Shown in pieces: positions 38,301 through 50,117 of a DNA stretch of 64,000 bases. The DNA lies in assembly GCA_035048485.1 (NCBI GenBank), contig CM068587.1, positions 40,237,842 through 40,301,841 of the forward strand, in the 5' to 3' direction. The first letter of the stretch is position 1, and the number at the start of each line of letters is the position of its first letter. The notes beneath the pieces were generated by a model. The model was not told where the DNA came from. It did not search any database and saw only the letters and a program-made list of their open reading frames with translations. The translations under genes were made by a program, and so were the position numbers. The stretch comes from Pteria penguin. Its lineage: Eukaryota > Mollusca > Bivalvia > Pterioida > Pteriidae.

Positions 38301-39540
38301 AGATTATAAATATTTTGCAAAAGTTTACCGGCATTTCACCAGGAAGATAAAAGAATACATAAAAAAGAAGAAAACAGACCAAAGAAAATAATAATGAATA
38401 AAATAGAATGAAGATCAATGTCCATATGTATAAATATCTACCAGAATTAATCAATCGTGTATTTCATCGTAATCGCATGTAATATTTCAAAATCTGAATA
38501 TGTTTATCAGAGCAATCAATAATGAATATCATATCACATATAATATGAATTTATTTGATTTTAAAGTCGGCTTTACTGTACTGAACCCACAAGTAGTAAT
38601 TGCGCTCTTCAATTCGGATAGTTGCCTTCTTTAATTAAGAGTCCCAAATAGGTATTACAAAGAAACTCGACACACTCTCGGAATAATAAATCATTTTTTT
38701 TGTGTGTGTGCATGTCCTTGGTGATTTTGTCATACAGCTTTGTCAGATGTCTTCAGTTTTCTCTTTTAAATCACACTTATACACGTATCTGTACAATGAC
38801 CAATCAACTTGTCTTTACCGATTCCATTCAAATACCATTGATGCACTTTTACAAGTAGATATACGGGTAAAAAGAACGTATATAACGTAGTTATACGTCC
38901 AAACAGGGACGTATGTATCTAAAACATTACATACGTCTGTGCTCCAGGTGCGCACTATATTTTCAATTTTTATATAAAAAATGCGTTCTAGTTTTAAAAT
39001 ATGTAGAATAGCAGAATATCTTAAGATACATTTCAAACGTTCATTGTGTAATCAAGCACAGGAGATTTAAAAAGATGTTAAATGATTATTAATCAAGATA
39101 TCTTTAAGTGTAATTTCGTAATTTTTCATGCTTCACTGAACAAACACAATACGCATCATCATAAGGTCGCTGCCTTTTTAGCACTATCATACCCATTTAC
39201 CGGGACATATTTCGTGTCCACGTTTGACCGTCTGACGGCGCGGACACAGGTAAATGACCACCTATATACGCGATCAATATGGCCGATATACAGGGACAGT
39301 GTCCACGCGTGTCCGCGGCTTTACACGCCCAAATCCAATGTCCACGGTACTACATAAAGTAACTGTCATCAAATAGAAAATAATGCAGTATACTTCAGCT
39401 TATTTTAGCTTATATTAAAATGTGAACATGCAATGGGGTGTTGTCTAAGAGACGGTTTCTTTGGCACAGGCTAATCTAATCTACTATCTAATAATATATC
39501 TTACATACAACCTACTATACATGACATTCTTCCTTTTCAG

Positions 39541-39711
39541 CGTTTGATACCATCAGATATTGACCTAGTACAAAGCAGGCCTTTCCCTGTCACCAGTACC
39601 TTGAAAGAATCCCTCCAGGAAGGTAACCCCTCTGGATCCAGGATGTTGTGGCTAAAAGATGGAACCTCTCCTGAAAGTTGAAGAAAATGCTGAAATACCA
39701 AGCCAACCAAG
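39541..39711 (+). CDS. candidate exon, unknown protein
   Basis: A long pyrimidine tract and acceptor (TTCTTCCTTTTCAG) start a 171-nt block closed by AAG and GTAAAA, and the block is clearly richer in GC than its surroundings. In frame 1, 47 codons are open (PSDIDLVQSRPFPVTSTL) before TGA. In another frame MEPLLKVEENAEIPSQP runs into the donor. It may therefore be a broken exon, or a first coding exon with that ATG. Not recognised. Confidence 0.4.
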
Positions 39712-40066
39712 GTAAAACTGATATGAATTACCTCTACACATGTTATACTTGTTTATATCATATAAAGAATGACAATTTTCTCTGATATGCTAGGAATTTT
39801 CAAGGAAAAATTAAGAAAATCTTAGAAAAGTTTGCTTAATTTTCAAGAATTTTATATTATTTTACAAGCTAGATTTCAAATAATGAGAATTCAAAGCATG
39901 AAAAGTCTAAGACGACATTTATTTAACTTCTCACACTTAATAATTACCTCAATACCTGGTAAACTGAGTAAATAAAATGCACTAGTCTACACATGTTGAC
40001 TGTTAAATACACAAAGGAAAAATAACTCTATTCAAAAGTAACTTGAGATTGTTATTCAAGTAACTA

Positions 40067-41698
40067 CAGTCAAACATTGATATCTCAAAGTCTGAGGGAC
40101 TGTGTAAATTATTTCAAGATATCCGTAGTTCAAGATATCCAAATACTGAGTTCAAAATCATAAATCTTGAAGTTAACATATGTACGCGGTACATTTGACA
40201 TGTGTGATTATTGTAGTACATCATGTATTTATCAATAAATATGCATGTTCCAAAATAATTAATCTAAATCTCATCATACCTTTTATTTATGAACATATAA
40301 AGAAAATATACTCCCAAACTGAAAACATCATATTTGGATTTTAGCAATTTCAAATTTTGAATTCAATAAGGGATATAATTGTTTTATAACTACAGTAAAA
40401 CACGTTTATAGCAAATCGCTAGGGACCAATAAAGCCGGTTCGTACTATGCGTAGTTTGCCATATGCATAATATTATTTTTTCCGAGGGAAGAAATAAACT
40501 TCGCTATAACCAAAATATGTAGTAAATCCTGTTTATTTTATAAAGGAATGACACGGTAGACCGTTTACATACTTAATTCATTTATAAACAATGAAGATAT
40601 CATACACGTTTGTAGTCTGCACTCAAAGATTATGCAATGGATCCAATCTTCAGAAGAAGTCAGTTAATTGTTTTCTTTGTCATTGTATCTGATGTTTAAT
40701 AATATCTGACACAAAGTCCTTGATTGTATGAAAACAGTTGAAAAGGTCAACATTATATCACGGTTCTTAAATATTGTACTCAATGTATTTTTGCGAATAC
40801 CAAAGTCCACTGCAGTGTCCTTCTTTGCCCATATTTTTGATCAACTTTAACAATGATTTGGTATTTAGTTTCTAATGATATTGTTATGTGTTTCCTAGAT
40901 GGGGAATCCATTACGAAGCTTAAAGTATCCACTCCAAAGTAAGATAAACACAGGTAAGACAGACGCACTTATGGTTTTGGTTCGCAATATGCATTATTCT
41001 GAACTATTAAAATTCGCTAAAAACAGAAAATTTCCCTTAATTTTACATGACGATAAGGTCGGGGAATTCATCTTGGTTCGTAATAAGCATGGATTCTTAA
41101 TAAATGTGTTTGCTGTATGTGGAGTTTACTGTATAACTTAAACCAAGAACGGATTAACATACAAGACGCAAAGAAGAAACATGTCATAATTCTACATTTA
41201 AAACACATCAAGTTACTATTACTTTGCATAAAAATACATAGATATACACATGGATATGAAATAAAAACTGATTAATGAACAATGTAAAGAAATTTCTTTA
41301 AATAAATACAGGTAGGTCAAATTCAATCAAATTCAATGGGCCATCTTCATTTAATAACAATTTTTATAAATAACAATGTATGTACGCATGGACTCGATCA
41401 ATTATGTAATACTGCACGACACGGTCAATTGATCAAACCACGCGCGTGGCCTATCAGTTAGGGTAGATGCTATGGGGGAAATTGTCATAAGAAGCCTATT
41501 TCAAAATAAACCAAGAAAATAAGAACTTTGGGACTTGATAATGTATTTGAGATAAGCACGGTATTTGACACATCTGTTTTCGATACTTTCTGAGTAAATT
41601 TAATCACATTATGAAAGATTTTTTTCGGGACTGACGTCTGACTTCGAGATATCCAGAGTATTGGAGATATCAGTCTTCGACATATCAAAGTCTGACTA
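40067..41698. mobile_element. Tigger/pogo-like element with TA TSD
   Basis: CAGTCAAACATTGATATCTC at the left and, inverted, TAGTCAGACTTTGATATGTC at the right are flanked by TA. The family copy at 51196-52048 shares ends and interior motifs (TTTGCATAAAAATACATAGA, GTAAAGAAATTTCTTTAA). This copy is longer because a second TA-flanked element (40393-41131) sits inside it. No transposase of its own is visible. Confidence 0.8.
40393..41131 (-). mobile_element. nested Tigger-like element with transposase N-terminal remnant
   Basis: CAGTAAAACACG at the left and, inverted, CAGTAAACTCCA at the right are each flanked by TA. On the minus strand about 40750-40905 encodes SRKHITISLETKYQIIVKVD and, after a frame change, RKNTLSTIFKNRD. 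This is the N-terminal CENP-B-type helix-turn-helix of pogo/Tigger transposases, in which an ISxxxK-xxII pattern is followed by STLSTI. The DDE catalytic part is absent. The 51-kb relative of the outer element shows the empty site, so this insertion came second. Confidence 0.7.
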
Positions 41699-41728
41699 TA
41701 TGTATAAATAAACTTTATCCTTCTTCTA

Positions 41729-42750
41729 TTTGGAGAGGCAGGCTTGGTGTAGTGGTTAAGTGATTGGCTTGCAGCGCCAATGATCTGGGTTCGATTCTTG
41801 AGTTGCGCCACTATTTTTGAGAAGTTGGGTCCTCCTGCTTCCATGTCGCGATATAACTAAATGAAAGGACTTGAAAGTCCTCAAGGTCGGAATTGCATGG
41901 TCAAGTACATCAAAGGTAATAAAATCGTGATCCACCAAGAGATCACACACCAAGCGTGTAATGTTTATGATCAGTATTGACAAAAACACGGTCTGCGCAC
42001 AGGTGCTCGTTTTCATATAAACAACGGCTCCGCCCTGTACACCCCCGTACGTCTCCGGCTCGTACTATATAGTTATCTCATTCTCTCTTATCACTTTTGA
42101 TCTTGACAGTAGTGTGAAATTAGCAATCTGGACAGTCTCCCGCTGTACATGTACATTTGGGGAAAACCACGTCTACACATGTAGATCTATAAATAACTGG
42201 CTCTTTTTAGTAGCATTACACATCAACAACTACCAAGACGTTTGTTTATCATTGTGACGAGAAGATTGTAGAGTACTTTGAATTCCACTGCTATATAAAG
42301 AAGCGATATTCTCAAGTTTTATTAATTATAATACAACGGATAATAGTACGGACTAGTAGTGTACTTCTTATTACGGCACAGCTACACAATAATGTCAATC
42401 GTACTTTTTCGGGACTTTCCGTCGAGTATTCGGAAAGACTGCATGTCCACCAGCGCATGAATATATTAAACTCGTCTATATCGATGAAATAACAGCACAT
42501 CTATTTTCTCATCTGATCAAACTTATCTTGTATTGACTCGTACAATATGAACTATAAGTACTAAAAGTAAATCTAATCACGCTTTTTCTAAATATCGACG
42601 CACTATTTATACACGACGAGGTATTTTCTGCGTTCCACGCATTCACCACAGCATATTGTAACGACTAGGGTCTGGAATTGCTATGCAATTCCGACCAAAA
42701 CTTGTTGAAAGCGACATAAAACACCAATCAACCAACCAACCAATATACCA
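41729..42750 (+). mobile_element. SINE family C, probably interrupted
   Basis: The head GGCTTGGTGTAGTGGTTAAG (box A) and GGGTTCGATTCTT (box B) at 41740-41805 and the body GGTCGGAATTGCATGG by 41900 have a matching SINE tail only at 42665-42748 (GCAATTCCGACC, then CGACATAAAACACCAATCAA). About 750 bp of locally CpG-rich DNA separates them. The paralogous copy at 50044-50075 lacks the whole block, so it entered as an insertion. The middle was not identified. Confidence 0.6.
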
Positions 42751-44488
42751 TGTGGCTTTAGAAAATCAATATTAAAAGGGTATAAGAAAAGACCAAAGAA
42801 GATATACAAGGTTTCATAGAAGAGAATGGAGAAGTCCACTCCGATAACAAAACAAAGGCTGAGTTGCTAGACAACTTTTTTAGAAGCGTATTCACTAACG
42901 AGGATGACAGCGAGATACCGGAATTCAGCCAAAAACAAATAACAAGTTAGAATAAATAGCAATAGAGGAACCACACGTGAAAAAACTGCTGTCAGGAGTG
43001 AAAGCCACCAAATCACAAGACCTGACAAACTTCATCCTAGATACATCAAGGAAACTGCAGACATGCTGGCTAAACCTATAAGCATTTTATTTCAGAAATC
43101 TATTGAAGAAGGGAGACTACCCAACATATGGAAAGAAGCCAACATCACCCCAATCCACAAAAAAGGTCCCAAACACCAAGTAAACAACTACAGGCCTATT
43201 AGCTTAACATCAATTATATGTAAACTCCTGGAACAAATAGTAAGAGATGAGTTAATGGAATACATGGAAAGTAACCACTTATTTACAAACCACCAGCACA
43301 GATTCAGGAAGGGCCACTCATGCGTGACTCAACTTATCAAGGTCATCGATGACTGGGCATATGAATTGGACAACAATCACAACGTAGATTGCATTTACTT
43401 GGACTTCCAGAAAGCTTTCGACACAGTCCCCCACCAGCGACTATTGTATAAGTTACAGGGATACAGGATTTCCAGGTCCTTGTACAACTGGTTGGAAAAC
43501 TCTCTGGTAGGTCGAGAGCAACGCAACGCAGATGGCGAAGAGTCAGCCTGGTCGCCAGTCACAAGCGGCATCCCTCAGGGAAGCCTCTTGGGGCTAATAC
43601 TGTTTCTCATCTATATTAACGACCTACCGGAAACAGTGAAAAATGCTGTAAAACTATTCGCCGACGATACAAAGATATATGGGTCAGTATTTGCTATTGG
43701 GGCAATATATGTGACTAGGTGAGCAAAATTTAAAGGACATTACTTTTGTCTAATTTCCATTTTGGAAGAAATTTCTATCTCTAAATAATCCATAAAATAT
43801 GGATAAGAGATAACTGATTTAACCGTTCAAGTTTCATTTTATGATTTATATCAACCATTGCAAATACTCAGATGTTACAGTGGACACCAAACATGATACA
43901 CTTAAAAGCTTTTGAAATATATTTAAATGCAATTTTTTATAACATGCTACTTAAAAATAACTGAAATAACATTTAACAACTTCCAGTTGAAATATATGTA
44001 TGAACTAATGCAGTTACAACATGAACAAAGGGTACAGTAAATGTCGGAAAAAGGCTTGGCAACCATAAATTATGTCAACAGTCACACAATCCACTCTATA
44101 ACAGTCCACAGCTAAGATCACACATAGAATAATTAATATCTTGAAATAAGAGGATAAATAGGACTAATCTTCCTGAGAATTCTTCTACAAACTCTTAACA
44201 TGGAAAAATCTCAGATGTTACATTTCAATGAGGACGCGAAAGTCTTGCCTTTCAATTCTAGTGTATAATCAGAATTACCATTTCTGTCTCTGCATTATTG
44301 TGTCAAATGTAGTTTTATTAGCTCTACTGGTCGAGACAAGTCGAGCTTATGCGATACCCCGTCGTATGTCTGGTTCTATATACTTTTCTTATTGTTGAAA
44401 TACAAAAAGTAAAATATAATTTTAATATTTTAATCTGTCAAAATTCTTTTAACATTATAATGTTTGACACAGTTTAACAACCATGAAT

Positions 44489-46027
44489 TCAGAAATGAAA
44501 AAACTGTTGTCTGTTGGAACTTTTAAGTGATAAGGTAGGAGCAGGGAGGGTTTTTATTATGGACGATAAAGGCTCCCAACTAATATCCTCCTTCTGCAGC
44601 CAAAAAAATAGATTTTCTTCTTTTTCTGCCATATAACGCAACTGTACATCGTTGCCATCCACAGACTGCACCTGAAACCAAATATAAATTTTATAACTTC
44701 TTCTACAATTATGATATCCCTATTTAATTCAAGAATTCAACATGTAAAAAAGGGACTTGGAGAAACTATGGAGTGAAATAATCCATAGAAAATTTCCAAA
44801 GGTATAATGACATTGAACATTAAAATGTCTGATAGAATTTAATAACTGCACCATACATGCATGTTTCGGATTAAAACGCTCGTCAGTGATCCTAAATGAA
44901 AACGGAGTATGACTCAAAAGGTTACTTTGCCAATAAATATTTTGAAAGTAAGGCTAAATTCAAAAGTTTAAACACTTAAAATATCAATCTGTTTTGGGGA
45001 ACAGTAAGAATTCATGCAAGCTTTTTGAAAAGAGATATGATGTAATACAACAAAAAGTTTATCAACAATAATACAAATAGAATAACGAAAACAGGTCTAT
45101 AATACCTCGGCTACGCAAGTTTTGTGTCTCTTTCCAAATGGCAAGTTTACAGAAACAAAAGTTCCTGTTTGAGGAATATCCCTGAAAAGTTTTCAAAATT
45201 GCAAATTGAATATATTGTTTTAAAATTGAAATGTTCTGCAAAATAGACAAGTAAATTTCCTTGAGAATGAGAAAAAATACAACTTTTACCTTGTCAGATC
45301 ATTGTCCTTGCGATTTAGGAGGTCTAGGATACTGTTCATTGTCTCTAGGGACATACTGATGCTGTCATCTGACAGGATATCTGAAAAGTACATTTAGTAC
45401 AATATATCATATGAAAACTTAGGAATAAGTTATAAGAATGTTTATAAGGATATTTTTTTTATTATACTGCAAATTAAAATACAGACTTACCATTGGGCAT
45501 TGATGACAGAAGTTCTTGTTCATGTTCATCAGGACCAACTGTTTGATCATCTGAAATTTATAGAAATACATGCTAAACAAGAAAACCAAGTGTGTTGGAG
45601 GAATAATACTCAAAGTACAACATATTTTTTTTTAATTAAGATATCCTGTGTTTTGATATAATGACAAGGCGACATAACCTCAATGCTATAAGTACTCACA
45701 ATTAGTTATAAGTGAAAGTATATATTTATGAAGCTTTATATATAGGAACAATTCCTATCTGTATTTATTAAATCACTTAATGTTAGTATATTGGAAACTT
45801 TTCATAATAAATATCATGTTTCAATGTGGAAGAAAGAGGTCCAATGACGACCCCGACGTTACATTACTTCATATCAATCGCCGACGTTACACGCAGCATT
45901 TGTAAGGACACAAATGTATAACAATTTTTCAGTATGTAAATCTAATATTTCACTTTATCATTTCTAATTAATATAAAAAGGTGTGTATTAAAATACTTAC
46001 ATAGAAATTTCTCGGCCTCCTCAGCAA
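44489..46027 (-). CDS. transposon-carried spliced gene, unknown protein, last five exons
   Basis: Exons on the minus strand: 46001 to at most 46027 (donor GTAAGT), 45491-45550 (acceptor AATTTCAG, donor GTAAGT), 45290-45380 (TTTTCAG, GTAAAA), 45106-45181 (TTTTCAG, GTATTA) and 44489-44671 (GTTTCAG, stop TGA at 44489). All four junctions keep one frame: phases 1, 1, 2 and 0 meet 2, 2, 1 and 0 nt. Residues run through DQTVGPDEHEQELLSSMPND, SISMSLETMNSILDLLNRK and TGTFVSVNLPFGKRHKTC to LQKEDISWEPLSSIIKTLPA and the end RQQFFHF. The last two exons resemble a small barrel-like C-terminal domain I have seen at the end of transposon proteins, whose name I do not know. The first listed exon has a TGA upstream (46029-46031), so the true 5' part is unresolved. 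Confidence 0.72.
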
Positions 46028-46102
46028 CTCACAGCGTGCAAAATGAAACTAAAAGTTTCCCGCCGTTACAGTTATTAGCAGGACACATATCGAGAAGGGT
46101 TA

Positions 46103-46510
46103 AATTTAATTACCCGCTATTTGCATCAATGGACTCGTCCAAAAAAGCATTTGTGTGGCTTGCACACCGTAGACAATATCGATCGACTGGAGAGTTTATT
46201 TTACCAGAGGGGGTCACATTTTCACTTTTCTCGCCGTATATGTAACCTGTGTAACCAAGGACACGGACTGTAATGTCGGATAGGAGTTTATTCTTGCGCC
46301 GAGATAAGAGATGCTCTTTAACATATAGGCATTTAAACTCGTATATCCATAATAATAACTCTTTCTTTGATATTTTATCTGCCATAGATTCAAAATAAGT
46401 AAAACATGGAGAATTTTCAAGTATTTTTTTTCTGACGCATCTTCCTATGTCACAATTTTCGATAAATTTCAGATCGTCCGCGCGCAGGTAAATTGAAATC
46501 ACAGCAATCT
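46103..46510 (-). CDS. open exon upstream of the transposon gene
   Basis: The acceptor TTGTGTTCTTAG opens a frame of about 133 codons on the minus strand, ending at a GTAATT that can serve as donor. Residues include CVRKKILENSPCFTYFESMA, KKELLLWIYEFKCLYVKEHL and a CxxC in DRYCLRCASHTNAF. It lies inside the transposon, on the same strand and 5' of the spliced exons. The phase at GTAATT does not fit the next exon; an alternative donor within (TCTG and GTAAAA) would fit. It may be the 5' coding exon of the same gene after an internal deletion. Not recognised. Confidence 0.5.
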
Positions 46511-47546
46511 AAGAACACAAGAGCAATACTTTTTATGTTTTATTGTCTATCTAAAATATTTTTAATACACATATATACTCAAAACATAAAAAAAAAAAGA
46601 AAATTAATGGAAAATTAACGCTTATTGTCTTGCATGGGCAAAATGTCCCAATAGCAAATACTGACCCATATGCCGTAATACGAGATGAAGAAAGTCAACA
46701 ACATTTACAGGACGATATCAAGAGTTTGGTCAACTGGTCAGAGGACTGGCTATTAAAATTCAACAACGCAAAATGCAAACATTTACATCTTGAAAGAGGA
46801 GACAGCGCCACCTACACTATCAATGGAAATGAAATAACAAAAACGTCAGAGGAGAAAGACCTAGGAATAATAATTGATAAACAGTTAAAGTTCCAAACTC
46901 ACATAGGACTACAAGTTAAAAAAGGTTGGAATAATAAGAACCTTCTTCTCATTCATGGACAAGGAGATGTTCCTAGTTCTATATAATAGCTTAGTAAGAC
47001 CACATTTGGAATACGGCAGCAGTGTCTGGTCAATGATTTACAAAAAAGACGCTATCCAGATAGAAAATGTACAAAGACGAGCGACAAAATTACTCACAAA
47101 CATCAGAAATTATAGCTACAAATACCGCTTGAGGCACCTAGGTTTGCCATCACTTCAGTATAGACGACTAAGAACAGATGCTATACAAACATACAAGATC
47201 AAAATGGGAATAGACTGTGTGGACAAAAGATCAGTGTTCTCACAAAGAAATGGCAATACCAGGGGGCACCAACATAAAATATATAAAACCCATTATTGTA
47301 CCAACATTAGAAAGTACAACTTCTCAAAAAGAGTAGTGGATGTATGGAACAGTCTTCCCGAAGGAGTAGTGACTGCCACCAGTGTAAATAGTTTTAAAAA
47401 TAAACTGAATTCCTATTGGAAAAACTTAGCAATAAAGTTCAGACTAGACTGCTATAGACTGGGAGCGGGCATGGGAGGATATAATATTCGAGAAGGATCA
47501 CAGAGGCATAGCCTATATTGTTTTCAACGACAAGTAAGACAATTAA

Positions 47547-47801
47547 CACTGGGAAAGCTGGCTGCAAAAGTGTTGACATCAACCATTCTGTACATATCAG
47601 ACTTACCCAGACATCTATAGGACTGGTATTGATGTGGAAAATATTGACATCAGTTCGTGTACCATACAGACAGAACATTCAGGTCACTGCAAATAGTGTT
47701 TGTGATGACATCAAAGCTCTTAACATCCTCGATATGAGAACCTAATGAGAAGAACTGAAAAAGATCAATATTCTTAGAGGTGATACAGCTAATTTGATTA
47801 A
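47547..47801 (+). repeat. paralogous block A, left half (filled copy)
   Basis: CACTGGGAAAGCTGGCTGC, ACATCAACCATTCTGTACAT, GTGTTTGTGATGACATCAAA and AAGATCAATATTCTTAGAGG are shared with 50118-50365. The block continues at 49582-49720 after the foldback insertion. The plus-strand frame includes NIQVTANSVCDDIKALNI in both copies. Confidence 0.85.
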
Positions 47802-47804
47802 CAA

Positions 47805-49581
47805 GGCTATAATTAAAAAATTGTTTGTTTCCCCTCGCCCCGACCGGGTCAGGAAAAACGCCGACGAGTCAAAACATTTTTAGCCAAAAAGTCCTGATAT
47901 TTTTTTTCCCCGAAATCGAATCACGGCGAATCAGGGCGCTCACTAAAACTAGTACGTGGACGCCGACGCAGACTTGAGAAAGTCCGACTTGAAAATGAAA
48001 AATAGTGATTAGTCTAAAAGTTCCAAATATTTCTTTGTGAAACTTTCTACAGACATTGTAATGGACATGTATATACTATCAATGCCAGATATTCACAACT
48101 TAAGTCCTAAATTCATCATTTGAGGCACTGATCTGTTACAAACTCACTAAAACTAGTACGCTGACTTCAACGGCCGACTTGGGATGTCAAGACAAATATT
48201 CGTCTAATTTTAATAAGCAACAACATAAACTTAATTGTTATGAATAGTGTAAGTGTAAAGAAATGTAAATACTTTTTATTTATGCTTAATGACATCTTTA
48301 TCAGCGATAAAACGACTTCGGTTTCAAACGGACGTGTACGGCGGACTCGAGAACTAAAACTAGTACGCGGACTTCTGTGTCTGTATAAAGATATTTTCTA
48401 TTTATTTCCATATCATATCAAGAAATTTAAATATTTTAATGATATAATTAATTGCCATATCTAGTTAAATGTTAAAACATATCTTATATTGTGATAGAGG
48501 CGGTCCAACACAACAAGTCCAACTTCGCTTTTCAAACGGAATCGTACGTTAACATTATTAACATAATAAAATCAAGCTGTAATTAAAATTAATTGAGGCA
48601 TTATGACCATTTTTATAACAATGTTACACATTAGGCTTTATCTACTCCTTATTCGCAGTGTAAACATACACTAACTAAAGTAATAAGGTAAGAATTTTCT
48701 TCATTTACATCTTAGAAATTCAAAGTCGAATACAGAAGTCCACGTACTAGTTTAGGCGATATAGCAGAGACATATATACACATATATGTCTCTGGATATA
48801 GTGAGTCTGTGTAGTTCTCGAGTCCGCAGTATACTTCCGTTTGAAACCAGCTTTTCCAATTGATCGAGAATGCTGTCACACAAGGTAAACAAACCTTGTT
48901 TAATCGCCGATAAAGATGTCCTTAAGCATAAATAAAAAGTATTCACATTTCTTTACACTTACACTATTCATAACAATTATTTTTATGTTGTTATTTGTTG
49001 AAATTAGACGAATATTCGTCTTGACATCCCAAGTCAGCCGTCGAAGTCCGCGTACTAGTGTTAGTGAGTTTGTAACAGATCAGTGCCTCAAATGATAAAT
49101 TTAGGACTTAAGTTGTGAATATCTGACATTGATAAGAATAAATATGTCCATTACAATGTCTGTAGAAAGTTTCACAAAGAAATATTTGGAACTTTTAGAG
49201 AAATCACTATTTTTCATTTTCAAGTCGGACTTTTTCAAGTCAGCGTTGGCGTCCGCGAAAGTTTTAGTGAGCGCCCTGTCAAGGGCATTTGTAGTTCATA
49301 AACACATCTTCTTGTTGTTGGATTTTATATTCATTTCTTATCCATCGTTTGTAATCATAATGTGTTTTCGTTTTCAGGAAATACTGAATTCTAACATATG
49401 TATGTGCCATCTGATTTGTAATTCTATTATACATGAATATTAAAGAATATGGATTCAAACAACTTTTAACATATGTGATACATGTAGTTCAGCAAAAAAA
49501 ACCCAAAAAGTACCTGCATGCCGGGTCACTTGGAAAAAACAGACCCGGGGTGAGGGGAAACAACAATTTTTAATTGTGGCC
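47805..49581. mobile_element. 1.78-kb foldback DNA element
   Basis: The left end GGCTATAATTAAAAAATTG, then TTTCCCCTC and ACCGGGTC, is mirrored by the right end read inverted, GGCCACAATTAAAAATTG, then TTTCCCCTC and ACCCCGGGTC. Arms of roughly 700 bp are inverted copies (CTTTACACTTACACTATTCA, GACATCCCAAGTC and TCTGTAGAAAGTTTCACAAA are seen in both senses). The central 48540-48720 is unpaired. The motif ACTAGTACG.GGAC recurs five times in mirrored positions. CAA flanks both sides (47802-47804 and 49582-49584), and the paralogous copy at 50380 has no insertion. A 3-bp duplication with GGSC-type ends suggests PIF/Harbinger, tentatively. No transposase. Confidence 0.85.
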
Positions 49582-49967
49582 CAATGTGATAGGGGATACA
49601 ACAAGAAACTATATACCAGTGTAGGACGAACCCCATTTCAATCAGAAACACAGTGTAACTATGTTGTCGTGGAAAATACAACAAACAAACATCAAGTTAT
49701 TTCAAACAAACAATCTTTGTCACGTGATTTATGTCGGACTGAGTGAACAACGAGGGAGAATTTTTCTAAGATTAATGTGCTTATAGGTGTTTATATCAGT
49801 CAGTTATTGTGAGAGTTGGTCCTTTTTGTGCCAGAGTTTCATTGTGTTTATTCGGGTTTATACAGCAAAAAATAATGTCGTCTCATTTAAGATCTCACAA
49901 AGTTTCAACGAGAACGGGCTCAAGTGTTAATATTAATACAACAGAAGTTAAAGCGATGGGTAGTGAT

Positions 49968-50044
49968 GATTTCGGGACCAACGTCTGACTTCGAGATATC
50001 CAGAGTATTCAAGATATCAGTATTCGACATATCAAAGTTTGACT
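49968..50044. mobile_element. isolated right end of the CAGTCAAAC Tigger family
   Basis: TTTCGGGACCAACGTCTGAC, TCGAGATATCCAGAGTATTC and CATATCAAAGTTTGACTG followed by TA match 41620-41698 and 51970-52048. Only the last ~77 bp of the element are present. The sequence right after it equals that after the complete element at 41698, which shows that the two are duplicates of one locus. Confidence 0.8.
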
Positions 50045-50117
50045 GTATGTATAAATAAACTTTGTCCTTCTACTATGTGACTTTAGAAAAGCAATATCAA
50101 GAGTATAAGAAAAGTGA

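Larger units (their letters stand above)
36252..39350. mobile_element. 3.1-kb putative DNA transposon with 5-bp TSD
   Basis: GTACCGTGGA at 36252-36261 is the exact inverted complement of TCCACGGTAC at 39341-39350, and TACAT flanks both sides directly (36247-36251 and 39351-39355). Both subterminal zones (36280-36520 and 39200-39345) are crowded with GTCC/GGAC motifs such as GTGTCCACG and GGACAAAACGGAC, and are much richer in GC than the interior. No open frame above about 100 codons and no transposase motif was found, so it is non-autonomous or decayed. A 5-bp duplication is unlike hAT (8) or Tc1/mariner (TA). The superfamily is open. Confidence 0.55.
43681..46667 (-). mobile_element. 2,987-bp DNA transposon inserted in the LINE
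   Basis: GGGTCAGTATTTGCTATTGG at 43681 is matched, inverted, by the right end, with 21 identical terminal bases. ATAT flanks both sides (43677-43680 and 46668-46671). The host is a LINE reading frame, so the boundaries are confirmed to the base. It carries a minus-strand multi-exon gene (44489-46027) and an upstream open exon (46103-46510). I see no DDE-type catalytic motifs, and the superfamily is not obvious. A 4-bp duplication occurs in Kolobok and piggyBac, but these use TTAA; if the duplication is really AT it would suit ISL2EU. Confidence 0.85.
42795..47545 (+). mobile_element. CR1/L2-like LINE, 5'-truncated and interrupted
   Basis: The reverse transcriptase part at 43063-43680 shows NNYRPISLTSIICKLLEQIV, YLDFQKAFDTVPH (first catalytic Asp), GIPQGSLLG and LFADDTKIY. 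A decayed upstream piece starts near 42800 and needs frame changes. The frame resumes at 46672 with the thumb region, shifts once near 46930, and continues at 46955-47450 with SLVRPHLEYGSSVW and VVDVWNSLPEGVV. A 3' UTR ends near 47531. The 43681-46667 insertion lies three codons after FADD; removing it together with one ATAT restores the reading frame exactly. No endonuclease domain remains. The clade is judged by motif style. Confidence 0.88.

Noticed and set aside
40899..41141. 80-aa plus-strand frame with a nearby GTAAGA donor
   Set aside because: It is antisense to the Tigger-like helix-turn-helix and runs into the element's terminal repeat.
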